Shown: positions 1 through 6,076 of the stretch, in pieces | Numbering within the stretch: the first letter of the stretch is position 1 | Layout of the letters: the number at the start of each line of letters is the position of its first letter | Source: a bacterium | GTDB taxonomy: Bacteria; AUK180 | DNA: 6,096 bases | Reading direction: 5' to 3' | NCBI GenBank assembly: GCA_021162505.1 | Contig: JAGGYO010000104.1 | Coordinates: 1-6,096, forward strand | Position numbers and translations under genes: made by a program | Notes under the pieces: generated by a model | Database searches by the model: none | Seen by the model: only the letters and a program-made list of their open reading frames with translations | Told to the model about the DNA's origin: nothing

Positions 1-2538
1 GTATTCTTATTGGGTTCTAATTATATTTTAAGAAAAAAATATATAACGGTTATCAGGAGTACAATAATTATTTCATCAATTTTACTCATCATATTTTTAT
101 CATTCATTTTAAGAAGAATTACAAAAAATAGAAAAATAATAAACATAGAAAAGGAAAAATTTAGAAATTTATTTTATGGTGCTCCTATTGGCGTTGTACT
201 GCTTGATAAAAAACTTAAATTAATTAATGTAAATAACATGGTATTAAAATTAACACAATTTACAGAAAATTATTTAATTGGAAAAAAAACCGGTTCACTT
301 TTTGAAAAAAAAGCTGAAATTAAATCCTTTAGAAAAAAGATTTCTAATATCCTCAAGGGAATTTCATCCGAATTTTTCTTTGAAACGACAATATTAAGAA
401 AAAACGGTGAAAAAAGAATCTGTAATCTGTGTGCAAAGATGATTTCTTCGGAACTCGTTATGGTTACAATCGATGATATCACAGAGAAAAAACAATTGGA
501 GCTGGAACAAATAAAATTAACACAGCAAATAAAAGTATTAAGCGAGGTCAATCAAGCGATTATTCGGATCAAGACGAGAAGGGAATTATTGGAAAGGATA
601 TGTCAAATAGCAGTGGAAATAGGTGGTTTCTGCATGTCCTGGATAGGATTTTTAGATGAAAAGACAAATAAAGTCATACCCGAAGCGTATTACGGTAAAA
701 CCTTGGACTATCTTGAAAACCTAAATATTGACCTAAATGATGAGAAAAAGGGTAATGGACCAACGGGAATTGCCATTAAAACAGGGGAACATTATATTGT
801 GAACGATTTTGAACAAGATAAAAATATGACTCCGTGGCGGCAAGCCGGCAGAAAAATGTGTTTTAAATCGTCAGCAGCATTTCCCATAACCGTATTTGGT
901 AAAACCATCGGCACAATAAATCTTTATTCTTCAAAAATAAATTATTTTTCTGAAAATACTATTAAGATCAAAGATGAGATGGCAGGGGATGTTTCTTTTG
1001 CTTTGGAAAATATGGAAAAGGAAGAAGAGAAAAAAAGGTTGGAGAAAATTTTTAATGAGAACAATAAAAAACTTAATACAACATATAAGCAATTAACATA
1101 TACCCTTGAAACCATGAGCGACGCATTTGTTCAACTTGACAAGCACTGGATTTATACCTATGTTAACAAGAAAGCGGGAGAATTATTTGGAAAAGATCCA
1201 AGAACATTGGTAGGGAAACATATATGGACGGAATTTCCGGAAGGCATAGGTCAGCCGTTTTATAAGAATTATTATAAGGCGATGGAAACACAGATTCCCA
1301 TAAATATGAAGGAATATTACCCGCCGTGGAATAAATGGTATGAAAATCGTATTGTACCTTCACCAGATGGATTGGTAATTTTCTTTCGTGATGTTACGCA
1401 TGAAAAACAGCTGGAAGAGGAAAGAGAAAAACGCTATAAGCTGCAATCTTTGTCATTACTTGCAGGAGGGATTGCCCATGATTTTAATAATTATTTAGCT
1501 GAGATCAATATAAATATACATCTTGCCATAGATTTCATTAAGAATAAGACAGAAAGCATCAAATATCTAAAAAAGGTTAATACTATTTTACAAAATTCAA
1601 GCAGATTGTCAAATAGATTATTATCTTTTTCGAAAGACGAGAACCCAAGTTTGATGATTGTGCGAACAGAGGATTATATACGAAATGAGGTTCAATTGTA
1701 TCTTTCCGGATCAAATATGAAAGCAAAGTATCTGTTTAAAAAAGGATTATTCAATGTAGAGATTGATGTGGGACAAATTTCTCAGGTTTTAGAAAATCTT
1801 GTCTTAAATTCTAAACAGGCAATGAATAAAGGCGGAACTATTACTATAGACACTAAAAATAAAATACTTAAAGAGAACAATATATATGGGATTGAAAAGG
1901 GGAAGTATATTGAGATTAAATTTTCAGACACCGGAAAAGGAATAAGCAATGATTGTATTAAAAAAATATTTGATCCTTATTTTACGACCAAAGCAAAAGG
2001 GAATGGACTCGGTTTGTCAATTGTCTATTCCATTATTCAAAAACATAAGGGCTATATTGGTGTTGAATCAAAGATAAACAAGGGAACAACCTTTACTGTT
2101 TTGCTTCCTGCAACTGATAAAAAAATTATAAAGGTAAAAGAAAAGAAAAACAATAAAATAAAAAAGTCCGGAAAACAAAAAAGAATATTGGTGCTGGACG
2201 ATGAAAAAATGATGAGGGATTCCTTAAAAATGTTACTTACTACAAAAAATTATATTGTGGAAACATGTGAGACAGGGGAAACCGCTATTAAGCTATTTAA
2301 AAATGCTTCAAAAGGAAATAATCCCTTTGATCTATTGATCTTTGACATTACCCTCCCCGGCGGAATAAGCGGAAAAGAAGCTTATATTCAAATAAAGAAA
2401 ATTGATCCTAAAATTAGGGTAATTTTTTCAAGCGGATATTCGGAAGAAGTTCTGGATATGAAAGATAAAAACATTATTTGTTTTTTGAAAAAGCCCTTTG
2501 ATGTAAAGAAATTATTTGAAATTATTGAAGATTTATAA
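1..2538 (+). CDS. Hybrid sensor histidine kinase (TM-PAS-GAF-PAS-DHp-ATPase-receiver), 5' partial
   Basis: Membrane-anchored sensor kinase that should autophosphorylate on His and pass phosphate to its own C-terminal receiver. Residues are counted from the TTG at position 10. One hydrophobic segment (about 14-34) ends in a basic stretch. It is followed by PAS 1 (50-161), GAF (178-335), a helical linker, PAS 2 (364-467, ending RDVTHEK), a DHp domain with H-box GGIAHDFNNYLA (phospho-His H490), and an ATPase domain with N-box N596/N600, DTGKGI at 640-645, the F-box FDPYFTT and GNGLGLS at 664-670. The receiver has D730/D731, phospho-Asp D779, S808 and K828. The frame stays open to base 1, there is no Shine-Dalgarno before the TTG, and the next ATG (238) falls inside PAS 1. 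The gene therefore almost certainly starts upstream, where an extracytoplasmic sensor would lie. The stimulus is unknown. The gene converges on the minus-strand operon, so a functional link is not shown. Confidence 0.93.
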   Translation, partial: VFLLGSNYILRKKYITVIRSTIIISSILLIIFLSFILRRITKNRKIINIEKEKFRNLFYGAPIGVVLLDKKLKLINVNNMVLKLTQFTENYLIGKKTGSLFEKKAEIKSFRKKISNILKGISSEFFFETTILRKNGEKRICNLCAKMISSELVMVTIDDITEKKQLELEQIKLTQQIKVLSEVNQAIIRIKTRRELLERICQIAVEIGGFCMSWIGFLDEKTNKVIPEAYYGKTLDYLENLNIDLNDEKKGNGPTGIAIKTGEHYIVNDFEQDKNMTPWRQAGRKMCFKSSAAFPITVFGKTIGTINLYSSKINYFSENTIKIKDEMAGDVSFALENMEKEEEKKRLEKIFNENNKKLNTTYKQLTYTLETMSDAFVQLDKHWIYTYVNKKAGELFGKDPRTLVGKHIWTEFPEGIGQPFYKNYYKAMETQIPINMKEYYPPWNKWYENRIVPSPDGLVIFFRDVTHEKQLEEEREKRYKLQSLSLLAGGIAHDFNNYLAEININIHLAIDFIKNKTESIKYLKKVNTILQNSSRLSNRLLSFSKDENPSLMIVRTEDYIRNEVQLYLSGSNMKAKYLFKKGLFNVEIDVGQISQVLENLVLNSKQAMNKGGTITIDTKNKILKENNIYGIEKGKYIEIKFSDTGKGISNDCIKKIFDPYFTTKAKGNGLGLSIVYSIIQKHKGYIGVESKINKGTTFTVLLPATDKKIIKVKEKKNNKIKKSGKQKRILVLDDEKMMRDSLKMLLTTKNYIVETCETGETAIKLFKNASKGNNPFDLLIFDITLPGGISGKEAYIQIKKIDPKIRVIFSSGYSEEVLDMKDKNIICFLKKPFDVKKLFEIIEDL

Positions 2539-2557
2539 AACCCAATAAACCCGTACG

Positions 2558-2605
2558 CCCATCTATTTATTCTCTCATATACCCATCTATTTGAACTCTC
2601 AACTG
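2558..2605. repeat. Imperfect 24-base tandem duplication
   Basis: Two adjacent 24-base units (2558-2581 and 2582-2605) each begin CCCATCTATTT and both contain CTCTCA at the same offset. By hand alignment 18 of 24 positions match. It begins about 20 bases after the stop codon of the upstream kinase. No function is evident; it may be a decayed duplication. Confidence 0.5.
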
Positions 2606-2614
2606 TGTTTAGTA

Positions 2615-2698
2615 TCCAGCACTTTCTTGGTGCGGTGGTTATTCCATTGCTCCTTCTTTGTATTATCTTCTAATTGTTTGTCCAGCACCTTCTTGCTG
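2615..2698. repeat. Pair of 18-base direct repeats (TCCAGCAC-TTCTTG-TG type)
   Basis: TCCAGCACTTTCTTGGTG at 2615-2632 recurs as TCCAGCACCTTCTTGCTG at 2681-2698, matching at 16 of 18 positions with a 66-base period. A shorter match, CCAGCAC, occurs again at 2719-2725. The spacer carries CATTGCTCCTTC (2645-2656), which reappears exactly inside the dyad element at 2837-2848. This suggests that fragments of a repeat family have accumulated here. Confidence 0.5.
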
Positions 2699-2776
2699 AT
2701 TTTCGTCGAAAGGTTTACCCAGCACCGGAGCAGAAACAAGTTAAAAGACAAATTGAAAATCAGAGAAAAAGAAAAC

Positions 2777-2809
2777 GCTGGATCCCCGGGTCAAGCCCGA
2801 GAATGACAG
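2777..2809. repeat. Dispersed dyad element, 'CTGGATCCCCGGGT...GAATGACAG' type
   Basis: A GC-rich element in A+T-rich surroundings. CGGG (2787-2790) pairs with CCCG (2796-2799) across TCAAG, extendable by a T-G pair. The element ends in GAATGACAG. From general knowledge, its reverse complement resembles the CTGTCATTC..GGGCTTGACCC.. elements scattered between genes in many bacterial genomes and metagenome bins. That family assignment is from memory and not searched. It lies 11 bases before a second, related element. Confidence 0.6.
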
Positions 2810-2820
2810 GTAGAGAAAAT

Positions 2821-2857
2821 GAGATTGCCGCAGTCGCATTGCTCCTTCGCAATGACC
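2821..2857. repeat. Dispersed dyad element, 'GAGATTGCCGC..CGCAATGACC' type
   Basis: CATTGC (2837-2842) and GCAATG (2849-2854) form a perfect 6-bp stem around TCCTTC. ATTGC also occurs at 2824-2828, so the 3' arm has two possible partners. The element ends in CAATGACC and shares the AATGAC end with the element at 2777-2809, and both start around a GAT. It resembles widespread GATTGCCGCGTCGC..CTCGCAATGAC intergenic repeats; that is recalled, not searched. It probably has no protein-coding role. Confidence 0.6.
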
Positions 2858-2887
2858 TTGGACTTTTCACTATAATGTTTTTCACTT

Positions 2888-2907
2888 AGCACTGAAAATT
2901 TAGTGCT
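2888..2907. terminator. Possible bidirectional hairpin terminator
   Basis: AGCACT (2888-2893) and AGTGCT (2902-2907) form a 6-bp stem that can extend inward by a G-T and an A-T pair. It lies 21 bases past the end of the minus-strand operon and about 350 bases past the plus-strand kinase, in a convergent gap where a shared terminator is expected. The plus-strand 3' side is TCTTTGACCTTTT, only a weak U-tract, and the minus-strand side has none. Efficiency is doubtful. Confidence 0.4.
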
Positions 2908-2927
2908 TCTTTGACCTTTTGATCGTC

Positions 2928-3314
2928 TCAGACAGTGGTCTTTTTATTATTATCAAAAATCTCATTAACTTTTTGTAATATGTCACCAGGATCAAAGGGT
3001 TTGGTAAAATGATAGATCGCCCCGGCGTCTTGAGAAAATTCTTTATAAATTCGAGTATCCTTTGCAGTGATGATAAAAAAGGAGATATTTCTTAGTTGTG
3101 GTATTTGCTTTATTCTTTCTATTGCCGTATATCCATCCATTCCGGGCATCATAACATCCATAATAATAAGGTCGGGATTTATCTTTTGGGCGATTTCCAA
3201 AGCACTTATACCATCGGTTGCCTCGTATAGCTCATAACCTTCTCCGGATAATGTAATTTTTAATAATAACCGCATGGTGGGTTGATCATCAACTATCAAA
3301 ATCTTACTTTTCAT
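2928..3314 (-). CDS. Single-domain response regulator (CheY-like receiver)
   Basis: A 128-residue protein that is essentially only a receiver domain. Acidic pair D9/D10 follows ILIV, phospho-Asp D53 sits in LIIMDVMMPGMDGY, T83 is in FIITAK and K105 is in FTKPF. All five conserved receiver positions are present, so it should accept phosphate and bind Mg2+. There is no output domain, only a short polar tail after about residue 120, so signalling is probably by binding a partner or by phosphate relay. The ATG at 3314 has AAGGAGA six bases upstream and overlaps the previous gene by 11 nt, which points to translational coupling. It is the last gene of the five-gene minus-strand operon; the likely phosphodonor is the kinase two genes upstream. 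The cognate partner and output are inference. Confidence 0.93.
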   Translation of the reverse strand: MKSKILIVDDQPTMRLLLKITLSGEGYELYEATDGISALEIAQKINPDLIIMDVMMPGMDGYTAIERIKQIPQLRNISFFIITAKDTRIYKEFSQDAGAIYHFTKPFDPGDILQKVNEIFDNNKKTTV

Positions 3315-3918
3315 TTATATCTCCTTTATCTTTTTTCAAGATCATTTTAACTTTTTGTTCCATTTTGTCAATTTCCTGTGAAATTTCTTTTATATCCTTA
3401 ATTAAAATATCCTTATAGTTTTCATCATTATCAAGGATATCCAGTGTGAGTAAAATTACGGTTAATTTATTGTTGATTTGATCTTTCAATTGAAAAAATA
3501 TTTCACTTTCAATATGTCCAATCTTTTTGACTATTTTTTTTTGTTCATTTAATTTCTTTTTTAATCTATTCTTATATAGCGTTTTTATTATATTTTCAAG
3601 TTCTTCCATTTTGAAAGGTTTTGATATAAAAAAATCAGCATCTTCAAGAAAACTTCTTTCAATTAAAGAAAGTTGTGAATATTGTGTCATCATTATGGTA
3701 ATGATATTGTGATTCTTAGAAAGGATTTTTTTTAGGAATTCAAAACCATTTTTAGCGTGAAACTGGTTATCCTTGGAAAGATCATAATCAATGAGATAAA
3801 TATCAAGATTAGCAGGATTAAAGTAATCGTTTGAGATCTTATATTTTTTAAATAAAAAATATTTACTTAGTGAATCTCTTAGGGTGGGGTCATCATCAAT
3901 TATTTTTACTGTTTTCAT
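3304..3918 (-). CDS. Receiver protein with C-terminal degenerate DHp-like helical domain
   Basis: A 204-residue cytosolic protein. The N-terminal receiver (about 1-115) has D8/D9/D10, phospho-Asp D44 in YLIDYDL, T78 in IMMTQ and K100 in ISKPF, so it should be phosphorylatable. There follows a lysine-rich linker (116-133) and a helical region (about 134-195). The stretch D146-QINNKLTVILLTLDIL reads like the H-box of a histidine kinase (typically HEINNPLTVI), with Asp in place of the phospho-His, Gln for Glu and Lys for Pro. A charged second helix follows (about 166-195). No ATPase domain and no DNA-binding domain are present. ATG at 3918 has AGGAGA six bases upstream and overlaps the kinase gene by 23 nt. 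It may dimerise, or bind the operon kinase through this tail. The receiver call is firm; the pseudo-DHp reading is inference from motif similarity, and a plain coiled-coil tail is the alternative. Confidence 0.88.
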   Translation of the reverse strand: MKTVKIIDDDPTLRDSLSKYFLFKKYKISNDYFNPANLDIYLIDYDLSKDNQFHAKNGFEFLKKILSKNHNIITIMMTQYSQLSLIERSFLEDADFFISKPFKMEELENIIKTLYKNRLKKKLNEQKKIVKKIGHIESEIFFQLKDQINNKLTVILLTLDILDNDENYKDILIKDIKEISQEIDKMEQKVKMILKKDKGDINEK

Positions 3919-5359
3919 ATTTTCTCTCCTTTGGTAATGTTATTATAAAATTTGTACCTTGTCCTAATTTACTGTATACATTGATCTTACCGCCTAATGT
4001 TTCAACATTTTGTTTGGTGATATAAAGACCTAAACCGGCACCATTCCTGAAGTGAGAATTTTCTTCCACCCGAACAAATTTATTAAAGACAGCGTTTATC
4101 TTATTTTCCGGGATCCCGATTCCTGCATCGATCACGCTAATAATAATTTCATTTGAAAGATTTTGCACGATTATTTTTATATTTCCGTTTTCCTTATTAT
4201 ATTTTATTGCATTTGATATAAGATTTGAGAGGATCATTCTCAATTTTACATAGTCGCTTTTGAAAATCACATTTTCTATTTTTTTTACGATCTCTATTCC
4301 TTTATTTTTCATACTATTTTCATAGATACCGATTACTTCATCAATAATTTGTGACATATTAATATCGTTCATATTAAGTTCTTCTTTTATTCCCGCAGCT
4401 TGTTTACTGGAATAAATAAGATTTTCCAAAAGTTCCATCAAATATGTAGAGTCACTGACTATAATATTTAGAAAATTCTTTTGCTCATCATTCAATTGTC
4501 CCAGTTTACCCATATGGAGTAATTTAATTCCTGTTATCAGAGATGTTAAAGGAGTTTTGATCTCATGAGAAATCCCCGATATGAAAATATTTTTCATTTC
4601 ATCAAGATGTTTGAAATCAGTAATATTGTGAAATATTATCATATTAATACTTTCGCTTTTACCAAAAAAACCAATAGATACCTTATAATATTTTTCTCCA
4701 ATAAGAAGTACCGGTGTCTTTTTATTTATGAAATACGAATCGGTAACATGTTTTTCCAAAAATTTATAAATATTTACTTTTTTACTATTTATTAATTCCA
4801 TTCCTGCATTATTTGTCAGTATAATATTTCCTTCTTTGTCATTTAAAAAAATAGGGTTTTCTATTTCACTAATGATCATCTGTAAGGCATCCTTGTGGGT
4901 TTTAGTAGCTTCATACAGCTCTTTGATCCGAAGATTTTTCCGAGTAATTTCTGATTTTTCAATTAAATGGTGTAAAATATTCGTTACTGCTTGTTGAAAA
5001 AAACTGATATAGGGACTATCGGTTGACGGGGTAAATGCCCATTGAAAACCGTTGCTAATAATCGTTTTGCCACTAAAATCTATGATCTTCGTAATAAGTT
5101 GATTTTTATCAACATTATATTCTCTAAAATTTTTCTGATATTTTTTTTTTAATATTATCCTAAGATCGGGAACATTAAGAAGGATACGGGAATATTTTAT
5201 TATATTCATTATTAACCGCTCCTCGTCATCAATATTTAATAAAAGATTAATTGCATTAAAATATGAGATCAAAAGAACACTTTTTTGTAATTCCTCCTTA
5301 TAGAGTTGATCTATGTTTGTCTTTTTATTTAAGGTACCTGTCTTCCATTTTAAGAACAT
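3896..5359 (-). CDS. Soluble sensor histidine kinase (GAF-like, PAS, DHp, ATPase)
   Basis: A 487-residue kinase with no hydrophobic membrane segment, so it is predicted cytosolic. Residues are counted from the ATG at 5359. Order: a divergent N-terminal region with GAF-like helical ends (about 17-134), a charged helix (132-155), PAS (about 156-250, ending HNITDFKHLDEMK), a DHp domain with ISHEIKTPLTSL (phospho-His H265), and an ATPase domain with N-box N379/N383, DAGIGIP from D411, FNKFV and GAGLGLY at 440-446. All catalytic motifs are intact. A GTG at 5368 would add three residues and overlap the previous gene by 7 nt. I prefer the ATG because AGGTGG lies five bases before it, leaving a 2-nt gap after the upstream stop. 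The gene overlaps the downstream receiver by 23 nt. The two downstream receivers are its likely partners. How it senses is unknown; the two small exported or membrane proteins upstream are candidates for an input. Confidence 0.93.
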   Translation of the reverse strand: MFLKWKTGTLNKKTNIDQLYKEELQKSVLLISYFNAINLLLNIDDEERLIMNIIKYSRILLNVPDLRIILKKKYQKNFREYNVDKNQLITKIIDFSGKTIISNGFQWAFTPSTDSPYISFFQQAVTNILHHLIEKSEITRKNLRIKELYEATKTHKDALQMIISEIENPIFLNDKEGNIILTNNAGMELINSKKVNIYKFLEKHVTDSYFINKKTPVLLIGEKYYKVSIGFFGKSESINMIIFHNITDFKHLDEMKNIFISGISHEIKTPLTSLITGIKLLHMGKLGQLNDEQKNFLNIIVSDSTYLMELLENLIYSSKQAAGIKEELNMNDINMSQIIDEVIGIYENSMKNKGIEIVKKIENVIFKSDYVKLRMILSNLISNAIKYNKENGNIKIIVQNLSNEIIISVIDAGIGIPENKINAVFNKFVRVEENSHFRNGAGLGLYITKQNVETLGGKINVYSKLGQGTNFIITLPKERKYENSKNN

Positions 5360-5361
5360 TT

Positions 5362-5697
5362 TTACCACCTCGTTACCACTAAAGATAAACCGATCCCGAC
5401 AAAATTACTTTCGCGATCAAAGGAGTGTGTTCCATAATTATTAATATACTCATATAATAACCCTGCACAAATTCCGGTAAATATGGAATAATATTTTGCT
5501 TCTTCTTTTGTGAATCCAATATTTAAAAATATTCCTTTACTGAAATACATTACACCGGAAGTAATGGCGAAAGTTGGGATGACTTGTTTTACCTTGATGT
5601 TTTTTAATTGAAAATCATTTGTAAAGACATATTGCCCATGGATATTTACTATGATCACTAATAAAAATAATGCGAAGAAAAATGTCTTAACTTTCAT
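5362..5697 (-). CDS. Small exported or membrane protein B, YfiM/VanZ-like motif
   Basis: A 111-residue protein that I do not recognise as a named gene. It has a clear N-terminal signal: basic MKVK, a hydrophobic core at 6-19 and a plausible signal-peptidase site at HG-Q (21/22). No lipobox is seen. After it come three short hydrophobic stretches (about 39-52, 70-82, 99-109), which could be membrane-embedded. The pattern G79-x3-E83-x10-D94-x3-N98-x2-G101-I102 is identical in spacing to protein A, so the two are probably diverged tandem copies. It resembles the C-terminal signature of YfiM (DUF2279) or VanZ-type small proteins; this is recalled, not searched. Unlike A, it lacks the Asp-His pair at the start of the first hydrophobic segment. 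Its ATG shares its A with the TAA stop of A (TAATG), with AGGAGG five bases upstream. The function is unknown. Confidence 0.82.
   Translation of the reverse strand: MKVKTFFFALFLLVIIVNIHGQYVFTNDFQLKNIKVKQVIPTFAITSGVMYFSKGIFLNIGFTKEEAKYYSIFTGICAGLLYEYINNYGTHSFDRESNFVGIGLSLVVTRW
5365..5371 (-). promoter_or_regulatory. Ribosome binding site that decides the kinase start
   Basis: On the minus strand GAGGTGG lies inside the last codons of the preceding gene, five bases before the ATG at 5359. The alternative GTG at 5368 lies within this same purine run, so it could not use it as a Shine-Dalgarno. This favours the ATG. Confidence 0.6.
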
Positions 5698-6065
5698 TAT
5701 TTCCTCCTTTTAAATATATTCAACAGATCAATACTAATCAAAGCACTGCTGATGCCCACAGCATTCGAATTCATGTCGGTTTTTTGATATGAATAATCAA
5801 TGTATCGTTCCTTTAAGTATCCAATAATGTAGACCATTGAACCGGAAACAATAGAATTAATAAATCTATTTTTAAAGATCTTTATATTGAAGTGATTACC
5901 GATATCTTCTAATAAATAGGTTACGCTTAATGTCAAAGAATAGGAAAGCAGAATATGATCATAGGGATTAAATTTAGAACTCGCAGGATCTTTTAGAATA
6001 AAGTCAAAGCTATTTATTTTTGTAAAAATAAAAAGAATGAGGAAAATGCATAGTAGTTTTTTCAT
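5697..6065 (-). CDS. Small exported or membrane protein A, YfiM/VanZ-like motif
   Basis: A 122-residue protein, first visible gene of the minus-strand operon. It has a signal-like N-terminus (MKK then a hydrophobic core at 4-14, possible cleavage near S19) with no lipobox, although C6 lies within the core. The mature part has YDHILLSYSLTLS (D36-H37), then two more hydrophobic stretches (about 69-83, 102-115) and a basic end, FKRRK. Motif G82-x3-E86-x10-D97-x3-N101-x2-G104-I105 matches protein B in exact spacing. The combination of an early D-H pair, a K-E..D segment (K85-E86, D90) and D-x3-N-x2-G resembles the YfiM/DUF2279 family as I recall it. Family membership is unverified and no function is assigned. 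ATG at 6065 is preceded by GGAGGT at five bases. It may be a membrane partner or sensor for the kinase, or a cell-envelope protein merely co-transcribed with it. Confidence 0.82.
   Translation of the reverse strand: MKKLLCIFLILFIFTKINSFDFILKDPASSKFNPYDHILLSYSLTLSVTYLLEDIGNHFNIKIFKNRFINSIVSGSMVYIIGYLKERYIDYSYQKTDMNSNAVGISSALISIDLLNIFKRRK
5703..5708 (-). promoter_or_regulatory. Ribosome binding site for protein B inside the end of gene A
   Basis: A perfect AGGAGG on the minus strand, five bases before the ATG at 5697. It is embedded in the Lys-Arg-Arg-Lys codons that end gene A. Together with the TAATG stop-start overlap it implies coupled translation of A and B. Confidence 0.75.
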
Positions 6066-6070
6066 ATTCT

Positions 6071-6076
6071 ACCTCC
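6071..6076 (-). promoter_or_regulatory. Ribosome binding site for protein A
   Basis: GGAGGT on the minus strand, five bases before the ATG at 6065, confirms the start. Only 20 more upstream bases are in the window, so neither a promoter nor a preceding gene can be judged. Confidence 0.7.

Larger units (their letters stand above)
2539..2927. other. Convergent intergenic region rich in short repeats
   Basis: This 389-base gap lies between two genes that run toward each other, so it needs no promoter and should hold termination signals. Short open frames cross it (for example 2591-2806 and 2674-2889 on the plus strand), but they overlap one another, run through the repeats and show no recognisable protein motif, so I call none of them. 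The stretch is visibly less A+T-rich than the flanking genes around 2776-2857. It holds an imperfect 24-base tandem duplication, a pair of 18-base direct repeats, two dyad elements and one hairpin, listed separately. Confidence 0.8.

Noticed and set aside
270..551. Minus-strand open frame opposite the hybrid kinase
   Set aside because: It lies wholly inside a well-supported coding region (PAS 1), has no clear ribosome site and shows no recognisable motif; a shadow frame.
1163..1363. Minus-strand open frame opposite PAS 2 of the hybrid kinase
   Set aside because: Shadow of a conserved domain on the other strand.
2780..2791. GGATCCCCGGGT, which matches a common cloning-vector polylinker
   Set aside because: The match stops after 12 bases; what follows is the AAGCCCG..GAATGACAG part of a natural dyad repeat, so vector contamination is unlikely.
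2864..2886. TTTTCACT repeated at a 15-base period
   Set aside because: Eight-base low-complexity match; too short to support a binding site.
2591..2889. Two overlapping plus-strand open frames of 71 codons each
   Set aside because: They overlap each other in different frames, run through the repeats and dyad elements, have odd composition and show no protein motif.
2913..2940. GACC...GGTC inverted repeat overlapping the end of the last operon gene
   Set aside because: Only a 4-bp stem with a 20-base loop; not convincing as a terminator.
3527..3712. Plus-strand open frame rich in Phe and Ile opposite the receiver/pseudo-DHp gene
   Set aside because: Its Phe-rich composition is the complement of a Lys-rich coding strand; a shadow frame.
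4565..4795. Plus-strand open frame opposite the soluble kinase
   Set aside because: It overlaps the kinase H-box and PAS, which are clearly coding on the minus strand.
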